Source of the DNA: Pseudomonas sp. BN411
GTDB taxonomy: Bacteria; Pseudomonadota; Gammaproteobacteria; Pseudomonadales; Pseudomonadaceae
Direction of reading: 5' to 3'
Assembly: GCF_029871235.1 (NCBI RefSeq)
Contig: NZ_SSOM01000082.1
Span: 1 to 64,000 of the forward strand
Length of the DNA: 64,000 bases
Every line of letters starts with the position of its first letter. Position 1 is the first letter of the stretch. A program made the translations under genes and the position numbers. Positions 34,098-47,500 of the stretch are shown in pieces. The notes under the pieces are model-generated. The model saw nothing but the letters and a program-made list of their open reading frames with translations. It was not told the DNA's origin and did not search any database.

Positions 34098-35989
34098 TTT
34101 AGCACCTTGAGCTTAATCAGGCGTTCGTAAATGCGTTCCCAGTAGCTGGTCAATTTGTACTGTTGCTCAATTTCATCTCGGATGGATTCGACAACCCGTC
34201 CCATTTCGGGGCGGGTATTGACAAGTTCTTCCAAGATGCGATTTATTTGATTAATGGCTTCGCCATGCACATTCTGAAATTGATTCGCGTCGGTGCAGGC
34301 GCTTAGGTATTCCTTCGTGACATAGCTCATGCTTAATAACTTGCGAATAGACTCGCGATTGGCATGAAGACGAAACTCGGTGCAAAACAAGCAGCCCACG
34401 AAGTTTCTACAGTTGGGTTCGTAGGCTTCCGGCGGAGTGATCGCAGAGGAGGGATTATCTACGCCAGCGCAATCTCCGGCGGGTGTGCTCATTACCGCCT
34501 TGGAGTCCAGAAGTTCCATAAGTTGCGCCAGCATCGTGCTTATTTCATCGATTGCCTTTTTTTCCTCTGCATCGGCGTAATGCTTTGTGATGGTCGACCC
34601 ACTGCTCTGCATCAATGCGGAAACGAGGTCAATGGAGTGATTTTTTGAGAGAAGATAAACACTCTTATACTTGCGAAGCTTTCGGTAGCTCAGACCTGTG
34701 AAGCCTGGGTCAAGGAAACTTCTGATTTGCATGCTGAAGTTTCCGATTGTGACAGCCTTAATGGGCTTTTCGCTGATATTGTTTTTGCTAATGTTAACAA
34801 ATAAGTAGGGGTGCGGTTTGCCGTCGCAAATATAATCTCGGAGTTTGAGGAATTTTTTAAACTTTTTAATAAATATTTTCTGAATTTCAACCTCTCCCTC
34901 CCTCCCTGCTGCGCGGATTTTTATGTATTGAAAGCCTACGTTAATGCTGTTGCGAACACTGTAGCTGTCACCCCAAGGTAGATCACGAACCTCTGTCTCG
35001 TTGAGGCCGCTATTGGCGACGAATAAGGAGAGGAATGCGTCTTGCGCTAATTTCGCCAACCAGATCCGTTTTGGATGTCGTGGGTCGTTGTTGGCTCGTT
35101 CGAAAATATCTAGCGCCTCATTTCTCTGCCGGATGACCTGGTGAGGTAACTGCTTGGTCTTTTGCATGCATTCAGCAAGTGAATTAACTTTTCCGACTTT
35201 GTAGTCCCAGAAGATATTGGTGTTTATTTTAGGTGTTAATTCGTGTATCACATCTGTGGTTATTGTGTACTCTGCTGGAAGCAGGCGCGCTTCTCCCGTC
35301 ATAAAAGGGATGCGGTGCGGAAATTCTATCTGGTTAAGTAGGAAGTCGGTTATGCCATCAAACAAATATTGGCAAGGTGTGAGGTGTTCGGAAATTTCCT
35401 GTTCCGAGGGTGTTTCAGTAGACTCTTTTACGGAGCCGTCGTTGGAAATAATAATAAGATCTTCATGGAAGTTTACAGTTGTTGCGGGAAAGAATACGGG
35501 GCCGCTCCTCAGTACTTCGCTCTGGAGTCGATTGGCGGTGAAAGGCTTGACGCCACCCTCAATCTTCATCGCAGCAAGCAAATGTTGGGTATAACTATTG
35601 AGGGCTAGCTTGTAAGCTGGTGCGCTAGTCAGAAAGTACTCAAAGCCATGCTCGTCGCACCAATCGACAAATCCAATAATTTCTGTTGCTTTGCCGTAAA
35701 CGGTGTAGCCACTGGCACCGGTATAAAAACTGGTGATTTGGTCGATACACCAAGCGCGAAACCCTATGCAGCGCTCGTGGCGCAGTGAGGCTTCAGTGAC
35801 AGGCTTTGGAATCTTTCGAGAATTAGCCCGGCGATCAGAATAGCAAGCGGAGCCAATATCGATTCGACGGTCGCTCGTGCATTGTAAAATGAGCTCTTCA
35901 ATAGGCCGAGCCGCTACAATGCGCTGGCATTCATCCAGATCAACTAGCTGAAAATCAACTTGATAGGAGTTTCGTTCGGATATTTTCAT
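34094..35989 (-). CDS. Tyrosine recombinase-like protein, second of the module, atypical active site
   Basis: 631 residues, the size of Tn554 TnpB. The catalytic-like domain has SGLNETEVRDLPW where box I normally has Arg (here Asn), YRKLRKYKS where His-x-x-Arg is usual, and a box ending SSGSTITKHYAD with a candidate Tyr. So key Arg and His residues are replaced, and it may act as a structural or end-binding partner. A cysteine group follows (DCAGVDN, NCRNFVGCLFC), perhaps binding zinc. It overlaps the first recombinase gene by 35 bp and the third by 4 bp, so all are coupled. Confidence 0.83.
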   Translation of the reverse strand: MKISERNSYQVDFQLVDLDECQRIVAARPIEELILQCTSDRRIDIGSACYSDRRANSRKIPKPVTEASLRHERCIGFRAWCIDQITSFYTGASGYTVYGKATEIIGFVDWCDEHGFEYFLTSAPAYKLALNSYTQHLLAAMKIEGGVKPFTANRLQSEVLRSGPVFFPATTVNFHEDLIIISNDGSVKESTETPSEQEISEHLTPCQYLFDGITDFLLNQIEFPHRIPFMTGEARLLPAEYTITTDVIHELTPKINTNIFWDYKVGKVNSLAECMQKTKQLPHQVIRQRNEALDIFERANNDPRHPKRIWLAKLAQDAFLSLFVANSGLNETEVRDLPWGDSYSVRNSINVGFQYIKIRAAGREGEVEIQKIFIKKFKKFLKLRDYICDGKPHPYLFVNISKNNISEKPIKAVTIGNFSMQIRSFLDPGFTGLSYRKLRKYKSVYLLSKNHSIDLVSALMQSSGSTITKHYADAEEKKAIDEISTMLAQLMELLDSKAVMSTPAGDCAGVDNPSSAITPPEAYEPNCRNFVGCLFCTEFRLHANRESIRKLLSMSYVTKEYLSACTDANQFQNVHGEAINQINRILEELVNTRPEMGRVVESIRDEIEQQYKLTSYWERIYERLIKLKVLK

Positions 35990-37442
35990 GCCTCAACATT
36001 TCCGTGGTGATGACGCTCTGAAGGTGATCCTCGAAGTCGGACTGAGCGTAAGCAACCAGTTCGTTTCCTTCGCGGTATTTTAAGTATCCAAGTGCTGTAT
36101 TTATGTCTTCTTGGTTTAATCTATTTTTGAGTAAATCTAGAAGTTCAAGCTGGTTCATTTTTCCGTTCTCCACGTGCTTCATGTTGTCTTCGATGAGGTT
36201 CATGCCAAAAGTTGCTCTAAGGTCATGGAACTGGTATCTGAAATTGGCGCCCATTTCATTGAGTTTTTCGCCAATCGTTTTCAAATACTGTCGTATGGCT
36301 GACCCTTTTTCGCTCGAATAGTCGAACGCTTCTTGATCTGCCTCTGCGGTGTAATAAGGTCTTCCGGTTCGAGTCAGAAATAGGTATTGATCATCTTCAT
36401 TTTTTATTGCGGATCTCATGGCTCTCTCCTTGTGTCGTTCTGAGTTCAGATAAATGCTCAGTTTGTAATGCACCCAAGCGGGCATTAGTACTGTCTGTGG
36501 CTTTCCTCTTTTTGCTTCTACCAAAGTGCCTTCGCCGATTTTTATTCCGTAAAGCGCATATTTACTGGGGTCGTTTGGGCCACCTTTCCCTTGTTTGATA
36601 CAAGCATGGCGCAATGTCAGAATTGACTGGATTCGCATGCCGGTAGTCAAAGCAACGATGTGGATCAAAATCATCTCAGGATTTCCCAAGGCGACTAGCG
36701 TGGCTAAGAGGTGTTTTTGATTTTCCCTGCTGATAGGGGAAAGTTTACCGCCGTCGCTGATGTATTGACCTGTAGAGATTGACTCCGCGCTTCGAAAAGT
36801 CAGGTCGGTGCCTCTGATTTCCTTGCTTTGTTGAATCCCATGCCTGTCTAAGTATCGGACGTTTCTAACTTTGTCTTTCCACATCTCTTGTTTTGGTTTG
36901 AAGTTTCGAGTTGCGCAAAGCCATCTATAGAATCCAACCATGCTGAGGATTTTTCTATTTGCAGTGCTTCTTTTTAATTCTCTTTTAATAAGCAGTTTTT
37001 TTAATTCTGATTTGTAGTAGTAAGTTGGACGCTGAAAGGAAGGGCCGTCGAAGTCCAGGAAGTCACGGCATCCCGTCAAGAGGGTGTTCATGAAGTTTGA
37101 AAGATCACCGGCAATGTTCGATGCCGTGGTGGCTTTGGTTCCAAGTTCTGTGATGCGCTCAAATAGATACAGGCTGCCCTCCAGCCAAATACCACCATCA
37201 GGATGAATGATGACGTACAAAAGAGGGGCTGAAGATTCTTGATAGGGGATGGGTTTAACAGGGTAAGGCTCGAAGTCAGCGTCTTCCGCTTCGAAGCATT
37301 CTGGCCAGTCCACCGCCTCGTCAGGGGAACAGGGCTCCCAGAGCTTGACGTTTGTCAGGGGTACTTTGTGGTAACGGGCCGTGGCAATTGGTTCAAGGTC
37401 GTGCATGGAAGACGCCTCGTAAGAAGGTGTCTGTCCATCCAA
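35955..37442 (-). CDS. Tyrosine recombinase/integrase, first of the module
   Basis: 495 residues. A SAM-like core-binding domain (residues ~100-190, ITELGTKATTASNIAGDLSN, SMVGFYRWLCATRNF) precedes the catalytic domain with Arg270 (TTGMRIQSILTLR), His406 and Arg409 (FHDLRATFG), and Tyr465 as the likely nucleophile; the usual LGH is LGY here (Tyr453). It starts only 43 bp from the edge of the interrupted mscS gene, as integrase genes often lie beside the attachment site. It heads the four-gene operon. Confidence 0.88.
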   Translation of the reverse strand: MDGQTPSYEASSMHDLEPIATARYHKVPLTNVKLWEPCSPDEAVDWPECFEAEDADFEPYPVKPIPYQESSAPLLYVIIHPDGGIWLEGSLYLFERITELGTKATTASNIAGDLSNFMNTLLTGCRDFLDFDGPSFQRPTYYYKSELKKLLIKRELKRSTANRKILSMVGFYRWLCATRNFKPKQEMWKDKVRNVRYLDRHGIQQSKEIRGTDLTFRSAESISTGQYISDGGKLSPISRENQKHLLATLVALGNPEMILIHIVALTTGMRIQSILTLRHACIKQGKGGPNDPSKYALYGIKIGEGTLVEAKRGKPQTVLMPAWVHYKLSIYLNSERHKERAMRSAIKNEDDQYLFLTRTGRPYYTAEADQEAFDYSSEKGSAIRQYLKTIGEKLNEMGANFRYQFHDLRATFGMNLIEDNMKHVENGKMNQLELLDLLKNRLNQEDINTALGYLKYREGNELVAYAQSDFEDHLQSVITTEMLRHENIRTKLLSS

Positions 37443-37446
37443 GTTC

Positions 37447-37481
37447 AGCTCACGATATCTGTCAAATGTGCTGAGCTCACG
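37447..37481. repeat. Direct repeats at the element end
   Basis: AGCTCACG occurs at 37447-37454 and 37474-37481 (27 bp apart), in the short space between recombinase 1 and the truncated channel gene. Such paired arm sites are expected where a tyrosine recombinase binds the element terminus. Confidence 0.45.
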
Positions 37482-38151
37482 CGTGGTTCTGCACCTTCAC
37501 CGTGTGCAGGGCGATGTCGATGACGTCGCCATCGGCATTGAGTTGCGGCATCTCCACCCAGTCGCCGACGCGGATGATGTCGCTGGAGGTGATCTGCACG
37601 CTGGCCACCAGGGACAGCAGGGTGTCCTGGAAGATCAACAGCAGCACGGCGGCCATGGCGCCCAGGCCGGAGAGCAGGATCAGTGGCGAGCGGTCGATCA
37701 GGCTGGCGATGATCAGGACAGTGGCGATGGCGAAGATGGCGATCTTCAGCACCTGGATATAGCCCTTGATGGGCCGAAGGTGAGCGTCCTTGCGGCGCAG
37801 ATACAGGCTGTTGACGATGTTCAGCGCGGCGCTCAAGGCCATGGCGATGGTGAGGATGATGAAGGCGGCGCACACGTTGGTGATGATCTCCACCAGCGCG
37901 TTCGGCAGGTTCGGCACCACCCGCACCCCGCCGGTCAGCACCAGGGCGGGCACCACGTTGGCCAGGCGCTTGATCAGTCCGTGGTCCTGGACGTGCACGC
38001 CGGTGAGACGGAACAGGCCACGGATCAGGATGCGCTGGACGATCCAGTTGGAAACCCACGCGAGGAGGAGGAGGACCGCGGTGGTGACGATGGTGTGCAG
38101 CTCTTCATGCTGCCGCAGCCAGGCGAGCCAGGGGGTGACATCGTTCTGCAT
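37477..38151 (-). pseudogene. MscS-family mechanosensitive channel, 3' end cut off by the element
   Basis: 224 codons remain of a small-conductance mechanosensitive channel of the YbdG-like type (normally over 400 aa). N-terminal helices (LHTIVTTAVLLLLAWVSNWIV etc.) and the pore helix region (DRSPLILLSGLGAMAAVLLLIFQDTLLSLVAS) are intact. The beta domain then runs IRVGDWVEMPQ, DGDVIDIALHTVKVQN and ends abruptly as HA-stop; homologues continue VQNWDKT-ITTIPT. The last native codon is about 37486, after which element sequence supplies three codons and TGA. GGGAG precedes the start at 38151. The product lacks the cytoplasmic vestibule and is probably not a working channel. Confidence 0.82.
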
Positions 38152-38259
38152 GGGCGCTCCCTTGGAGAGTCTGGTGAGCGGGGCGGGCCCCGGAAAGCGC
38201 CGGACCTTAGCAAATCCACCAGGCCCGCCCCAGGCCTGGGGTGTAAGCGTAGATGTCGG

Positions 38260-39081
38260 TCAGGGTTTGTAGGCACCGATGAAGATGGCCGGGTCCACGC
38301 GTACATCGTTGAGGCTGACGTTCCAGTGCATGTGCGGGCCGGTGGCGCGTCCAGTGGCTCCGACGCGGCCTACCACGCCGCCGCGCGGCACCTGTTGGCC
38401 GAGCTTCACCTCTACCTTCGACATGTGACAGAACATGCTGATCAGGCCCTGGCCGTGGTCGACGAACACTGTCCTGCCGTTGAAGAAGTAGTCGCCGATG
38501 AGGATCACCTTGCCCGCCGCCGGAGCCTTGATCGGCGTGCCGGCGCCCACGGCGAAGTCCAGGCCGGAATGCGGGTTGCGTTCTTCGCCATTGAAGAAGC
38601 GGCGCAGGCCGAAGGGGCTGGAAAGCGGGCCGTTCACCGGCTTGTCGAACAGCAGGTTGCTCGGCGTTCCGGGGCTGAAGCGGCGGTAGGCGGTGGTCTG
38701 CTCGGCCAGTTCGCGGTCGATGCGCTTGAGGTCTTCCGGCAGCGGATTCACCTGGCGCTTGTTGGCCAGCTTGATGTGCTGCTCGCGATAGGTGCGCGGG
38801 CCCACGCTGAAGGCCATCTTGCGCCCATCGCTCACCTCGACCTGCTGTTGGCCCGCCTTGGTCCCCAGCGGAATGCCGACGATGGCGATCCAGTCGCGAC
38901 TGTCTTCCTTGACCACCAGCACCGGTTTGCCCTGGTAGCGCGCAGTGGGCGTCTGGGTGGCGCTGCCGAGCTGGATCACTGCCACGCCGCCCGGTACCGG
39001 CTTGTTCAGTAGGCGGGTGATGAAACCTTCGGCATGGACGGGCAGGGCGAGGCAGAGGAGCAGGGCGGCGAGCAGGCGCAT
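38260..39081 (-). CDS. M23-family peptidoglycan endopeptidase (LytM domain)
   Basis: 273 residues with a Sec signal peptide (MRLLAALLLCLALPVHAEG). The C-terminal LytM/M23 domain has the zinc ligands in NPHSGLDFAVG (H and D) and GPHMHWNVSLN (H-x-H), plus VDHGQGLISMFCHMSK. Such periplasmic enzymes cleave peptide cross-links in peptidoglycan or regulate amidases. It lies 2 bp from the stop of xseA on the same strand, so the two are probably cotranscribed. Confidence 0.9.
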   Translation of the reverse strand: MRLLAALLLCLALPVHAEGFITRLLNKPVPGGVAVIQLGSATQTPTARYQGKPVLVVKEDSRDWIAIVGIPLGTKAGQQQVEVSDGRKMAFSVGPRTYREQHIKLANKRQVNPLPEDLKRIDRELAEQTTAYRRFSPGTPSNLLFDKPVNGPLSSPFGLRRFFNGEERNPHSGLDFAVGAGTPIKAPAAGKVILIGDYFFNGRTVFVDHGQGLISMFCHMSKVEVKLGQQVPRGGVVGRVGATGRATGPHMHWNVSLNDVRVDPAIFIGAYKP

Positions 39082-39083
39082 GG

Positions 39084-40463
39084 TCAGTCCAACAGGGAGA
39101 GGTTCACGGGGGTGAGGTGGTTGTCTTCGACACGCACGTCCAGCTCACCTTCGGCGAGGCGGGCCTTCAGGCGCTGGCCGGGGCGCGTCTGGCTGGCGGC
39201 GCGGATGGCTTGGCCGCGTTCGTCCAGCAGGATGCTGTAGCCGCGGCCGAGGGTGGCCAGGGGGCTGACCACGTGCAGGGTCTGGGCCAGGGTGTCGAGC
39301 TTCTGCCGACGGTCCTTGATGGCGTCACGGGCGGCGCGGGGCAGGCGCTCGGCCAGGCTGTCCAACCGTTGCCGCAACAGAGCCAGGGTGCGCCCCGGAT
39401 GCTGCGCGGCGAGGCGGGTATCGAGGCGCGCCAGGCGTTCGTGGCGAATTTGCAGTTGGCGCTCGAAAGCCCGGCGCAGGCGCATGTCCAGGTCGTCCAG
39501 GCGCTGGGCCTGCTGTCGCAGTCGCTCGCCGGGGTGGCGCAGGCGCCGGAACAGTCCGTCCAGGCGCAGACGCTCGCGGGTCAGGTGTTCCCGCATACGC
39601 AGGACCAGGCGTCGATGCAGGCTGTCCAGGCGCTGCTGCAGTTCACTGGCATCCGGGGCCAGCAGTTCGGCGGCAGCGGAGGGGGTTGGAGCGCGTACGT
39701 CAGCGACGAAATCGCTGATGGATACGTCCGTCTCGTGGCCAACGGCGCTGACGATGGGCGTCTTGCAGGCGGCCACCGCACGGGCGACCGCTTCCTCGTT
39801 GAAGCACCAAAGGTCCTCCAGCGAGCCGCCACCCCGGGCCAGGATCAGGGCGTCGAAGCCCTGGGCGTCGGCCAGCGCCAGGGCGCGGACGATCTGTGCG
39901 GTAGCCTCGCGGCCCTGGACCGCGGTGGGGATCAGGGTCAACTGCACCTGGGGGGCGCGGCGGCGGAATACGCTGATGATGTCGCGGATCACCGCACCGG
40001 TGGGCGAGCTGACGATGCCGACTCGCTGCGGGTGAGCGGGCAGCGGGCGCTTGCGCTCGGTGGCGAACAGCCCCTCGGCGGCGAGCTTTTCCTTCAGCGC
40101 CTCGAAGGCCAGGCGCAGGGCGCCGTCGCCGGCCGGTTCGACGGTGTCGGCGATCAACTGGTAATCGCCGCGGCCCTCGAACAGCGAGACCTTGCCGCGC
40201 ACCCGCACGGCGAGGCCGTCGCGCAGGGCCTGGCGCACGCGCTGGGCGTTCTGTCGGAACAGCGCGCAGCGGACCTGGGCCTGGGCATCCTTGAGGGTGA
40301 AATAGAGATGGCCGGAAGCGGGGCGGGCGAGGTTGGATATCTCGCCTTCCACCCAGACCTCCGGGAACACGTCCTCCAGTAGATGGCGGGCGCGCTGGTT
40401 GAGCTGGCTGACGGTCAGCACCTCGCGATCGAGGCCGAGCCGTTGGAAGGGGTCTTTGAGCAT
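39084..40463 (-). CDS. xseA: Exodeoxyribonuclease VII large subunit
   Basis: 459 residues from MLKDPFQRLGLDREVLTVSQ, matching the Pseudomonas XseA start; an open frame extends to 40493. An N-terminal OB fold (EVWVEGEISNLARPASGHLYFTLKD) binds ssDNA. The catalytic part has IGIVSS/VGIVSSPTGAVIRDI, ILARGGGSLEDLWCFNEE and GHETDVSISDFVADVRAPTP; a long coiled coil follows for binding XseB subunits. Exo VII degrades ssDNA from both ends in repair. XseB is not in this window. Confidence 0.95.
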   Translation of the reverse strand: MLKDPFQRLGLDREVLTVSQLNQRARHLLEDVFPEVWVEGEISNLARPASGHLYFTLKDAQAQVRCALFRQNAQRVRQALRDGLAVRVRGKVSLFEGRGDYQLIADTVEPAGDGALRLAFEALKEKLAAEGLFATERKRPLPAHPQRVGIVSSPTGAVIRDIISVFRRRAPQVQLTLIPTAVQGREATAQIVRALALADAQGFDALILARGGGSLEDLWCFNEEAVARAVAACKTPIVSAVGHETDVSISDFVADVRAPTPSAAAELLAPDASELQQRLDSLHRRLVLRMREHLTRERLRLDGLFRRLRHPGERLRQQAQRLDDLDMRLRRAFERQLQIRHERLARLDTRLAAQHPGRTLALLRQRLDSLAERLPRAARDAIKDRRQKLDTLAQTLHVVSPLATLGRGYSILLDERGQAIRAASQTRPGQRLKARLAEGELDVRVEDNHLTPVNLSLLD

Positions 40464-40562
40464 GGGCGGAAATGATAATGGCTTTGCCGCCATGCGCCAT
40501 AGTTGACGGTTAAAGGGCGATGGTTAAGCTGCGCGCCCTTTCCACCGCAGCAGGAGCCAGAG

Positions 40563-41114
40563 ATGGAATCGAGCCAGTTGATCATCGTGCCGCAGATATC
40601 CACCGTTCCCGGGCACCAGGCCTTGGCCGGGCGCATGCAGCGCTGGCTGGCGCAGCGCGGGGTGGTCGAGGCGCTGCCCAGCACCTGTGGCCTGCGCGGC
40701 AATCGCATGGCCTACGCCATCGCCCCCGGTGCGCGGAACGTGGTCGAGCATCCCGAGCGTCTGCCATACGGCCAGCCGGTGAATGGCCTGGAGCTGGTGG
40801 ACAAGCGCTGCATCTATACGCCGACGCGCGACTTCCTCAATGAAGCGGGCTGCCCCGAATGCCGCCAGGAAGTTGGAGAACCGCTGTTCGAAAGCCTGGA
40901 AGAATGGTGGCCGGGGCATACCGACAACTTCAATTGCCCGGAATGCGGCTTCGAGGACGACATCAATGGCTTCCTCTTCCTGCAGCCCTGCGGCTTTTCC
41001 AATCTCGGTTTCATCTTCAACGGCTGGGGCGAAACCCGCTTCACCCAGGCCTTCCTCGACGCGTTCGGTGAGCGACTTGGATACACGGTGCGCCAGGTTC
41101 GGACGAACGGGTGA
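40563..41114 (+). CDS. Conserved hypothetical protein with two CPEC zinc-ribbon motifs
   Basis: 183 residues from MESSQLIIVPQISTVPG, preceded by AGGAG. Two CPEC motifs (GCPECRQEVGEPLF and NCPECGFEDDING) about 30 residues apart could form a zinc ribbon in the middle of the protein. The C terminus GFSNLGFIFNGWGETRFTQAF resembles conserved Pseudomonas proteins of unknown function sometimes annotated as sugar ABC-transporter ATPases, for which I see no ATPase motif. It is divergent from xseA and lies before guaB. Confidence 0.75.
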   Translation: MESSQLIIVPQISTVPGHQALAGRMQRWLAQRGVVEALPSTCGLRGNRMAYAIAPGARNVVEHPERLPYGQPVNGLELVDKRCIYTPTRDFLNEAGCPECRQEVGEPLFESLEEWWPGHTDNFNCPECGFEDDINGFLFLQPCGFSNLGFIFNGWGETRFTQAFLDAFGERLGYTVRQVRTNG

Positions 41115-41191
41115 CCAAGGGAGTGATTTCCGTCGCAAAACGGGGTGGAGGGCTTCGTTTCGTCGTTTGCGGGGCTGCGTTATGAAATTAA

Positions 41192-42772
<1,581 letters not shown>

Positions 42773-42794
42773 GGCTGACTGAAAGCTAGTGCGT

Positions 42795-42821
42795 CACGGG
42801 GCTGTCTGATTCAGCCCCGTG
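42795..42821 (+). promoter_or_regulatory. guaB-guaA intergenic hairpin
   Basis: CACGGGGCTG and CAGCCCCGTG form a perfect 10-bp stem with a 7-nt loop, followed by TCGTTTGTG. The tail is too poor in T for a strong terminator; it may partially terminate or stabilise the mRNA between guaB and guaA. Confidence 0.5.
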
Positions 42822-42852
42822 TCGTTTGTGAATTCCGTAACGAGAGATGGCC

Positions 42853-44430
<1,578 letters not shown>

Positions 44431-44458
44431 TGCGAGTGCGCAAGCGCTAGCGAAACGG

Positions 44459-44495
44459 AACCGGCCAGGCCTCAAAGCCTGGCCGGTTTTGTTTT
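44459..44495 (+). terminator. Rho-independent terminator of guaBA
   Basis: AACCGGCCAGGC pairs with GCCTGGCCGGTT around CTCAAA, followed by TTGTTTTG, 29 bp after the guaA stop. Confidence 0.9.
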
Positions 44496-44517
44496 GGGGG
44501 CTTGCGGGCGGGCTCTT

Positions 44518-44612
44518 TGTGGGGGCGAATTCATTCGCCAAGGGCAGCGCAGCTGCCCCGATGCTCCCTTGGCAGACCTTCGGCCTGCTCAGCGACTGAA
44601 GTCGCCCCCACA
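44518..44612. repeat. REP-type inverted element
   Basis: TGTGGGGGCGA (44518-44528) and TCGCCCCCACA (44602-44612) are exact inverted ends; between them are a GGGCAGC-GCA-GCTGCCC hairpin and further palindromic parts. GGGGGCGAATTCATTCGCC is a common Pseudomonas REP core. Confidence 0.75.
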
Positions 44613-44626
44613 GTCATCACATCCGC

Positions 44627-45280
44627 TCAGGCATTGGCATGGGTATCCACCACCAGCGTAAGCCGTGCGATGAACCCGTTACCGTCCTCCATCAGCTCCG
44701 CCACCGACTGTTCCCCGCCCTGCCGGCGATAGATGTAGTCCTGCTCCCGGGGTGTCCAGACCTGGCCGGGGTGGGCGTAGGGCGGTTTTGCCATCGCCGG
44801 GCGAATGACCGCTTCCGGGAAGTACAGCTGGCCGGTGTGAATATCCTGCTCGCCCAGATGCACCTTGAGGTGCACGTGGTTGGTGCGCCCCGGATAGTAG
44901 CCGGGAAGGATGCTGCGAAACTCCGCGCGGCCATCGTCGTCGGTGATCTGCACGCCACGCAGGAAGCGGCTCGCCGAATCGGCGCCGACGCCCGAGTAGG
45001 CGCCCTGGGCGTCGCAGTGCCAGATCTCCAGGGCGGCGTCCCCCAGCGGGCGGCAACCGTCTGCCTGCAGCACTTCGAACTGCAATCTCAGGGGCGTGCC
45101 CGGCCTGCCATCGGTGATGTCCTGACGCAGTAGCGCATCTTCCAGGTAGAAGGGCCCGGCAGTCTGTTCAGGGCTGAGGCGGCACACTCCGATACTTTCG
45201 GCCTGGCCCAGGCGAGGCCAGTTCAGCAGCACGAAGCCTCCAATGCAGAACTGCACCATTTCGCGGCGGGTGGGATGCAT
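44627..45280 (-). CDS. Intradiol ring-cleavage dioxygenase-like protein, exported
   Basis: 217 residues from MHPTRREMVQFCIGGFVLL, with GAGGAG upstream. The N terminus has a twin-arginine-like signal (TRREM plus hydrophobic stretch to GQAES). The dioxygenase fold follows: TAGPFYLEDALLRQDITDG, IWHCDAQGAYSGVG (first Tyr), GYYPGRTNHVHLKVH (second Tyr and two His), the four Fe(III) ligands of catechol/protocatechuate dioxygenases. It is shorter than those enzymes and exported, so its substrate is unknown. It is divergent from the multicopper oxidase gene, another Tat-type protein. Confidence 0.85.
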   Translation of the reverse strand: MHPTRREMVQFCIGGFVLLNWPRLGQAESIGVCRLSPEQTAGPFYLEDALLRQDITDGRPGTPLRLQFEVLQADGCRPLGDAALEIWHCDAQGAYSGVGADSASRFLRGVQITDDDGRAEFRSILPGYYPGRTNHVHLKVHLGEQDIHTGQLYFPEAVIRPAMAKPPYAHPGQVWTPREQDYIYRRQGGEQSVAELMEDGNGFIARLTLVVDTHANA

Positions 45281-45487
45281 GGGCAAGCTCCTCTCTGGCC
45301 GATTCCTCCATCCTACGCCCGGCAGGGAAGGGCGGCTGCGCCCATCGGTCGCGGCTAATGCAGATGCTTTCACTTATCTTTCACAGGCCCGGGGTGTATC
45401 TTGTGCGCCCCGAAAGCCGGCCCGGCAGAGGCTGGTTCGATTAGCCGATGGGACAGCCCCGTTCTTCCCCAGAGGAGCCTGACCCCC

Positions 45488-47351
<1,864 letters not shown>

Positions 47352-47432
47352 CTCGGACACTTCCGACAGGCTATTCGACCAAGGTCGGGACCCTTCTCAC
47401 TAGACCCAGAAACCTCCTGTGCTAAGGTGCGC

Positions 47433-47500
47433 GGCCGCCCGAAAAGGGCGGCCCAGAGCGGCTCGAGTGCGAGTCGCTGGGGAGGGTCCCTGCATGGGGC
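47433..47500 (+). promoter_or_regulatory. Structured leader of the amino-acid permease gene
   Basis: In the 275-bp gap before the permease, GGCCGCCC-GAAAA-GGGCGGCC (47433-47453) is followed by AGCGgCTCG-AGTG-CGAGtCGCT (47457-47478) and a GGGTCCC..GGGGCC stem (to about 47500). Three hairpins in tandem in a 5' leader suggest an RNA regulator. I do not recognise a known riboswitch class. Confidence 0.4.

Larger units (their letters stand above)
31655..37485 (-). mobile_element. Integration module: three tyrosine recombinases plus small partner
   Basis: Four overlapping or tightly spaced reverse-strand genes (495, 631, 658 and 140 codons) at the right end of the accessory region. The right limit is set by the break in the mscS-type gene at about 37,485. 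The left limit of the element is not visible and may lie outside the window. The layout recalls Tn554 (TnpA, TnpB of ~630 aa, small TnpC), RIT elements and gamma-mobile-trio loci, but with three large recombinases and a small protein it is not an exact match to those I know. Confidence 0.75.

Noticed and set aside
37400-37500. tRNA gene as integration target
   Set aside because: No cloverleaf or tRNA 3' end is visible at the boundary; the target is a protein-coding gene.
37468-39012. Forward open frame of 514 codons
   Set aside because: Antisense to the truncated channel gene and the M23 peptidase gene; low-complexity composition.
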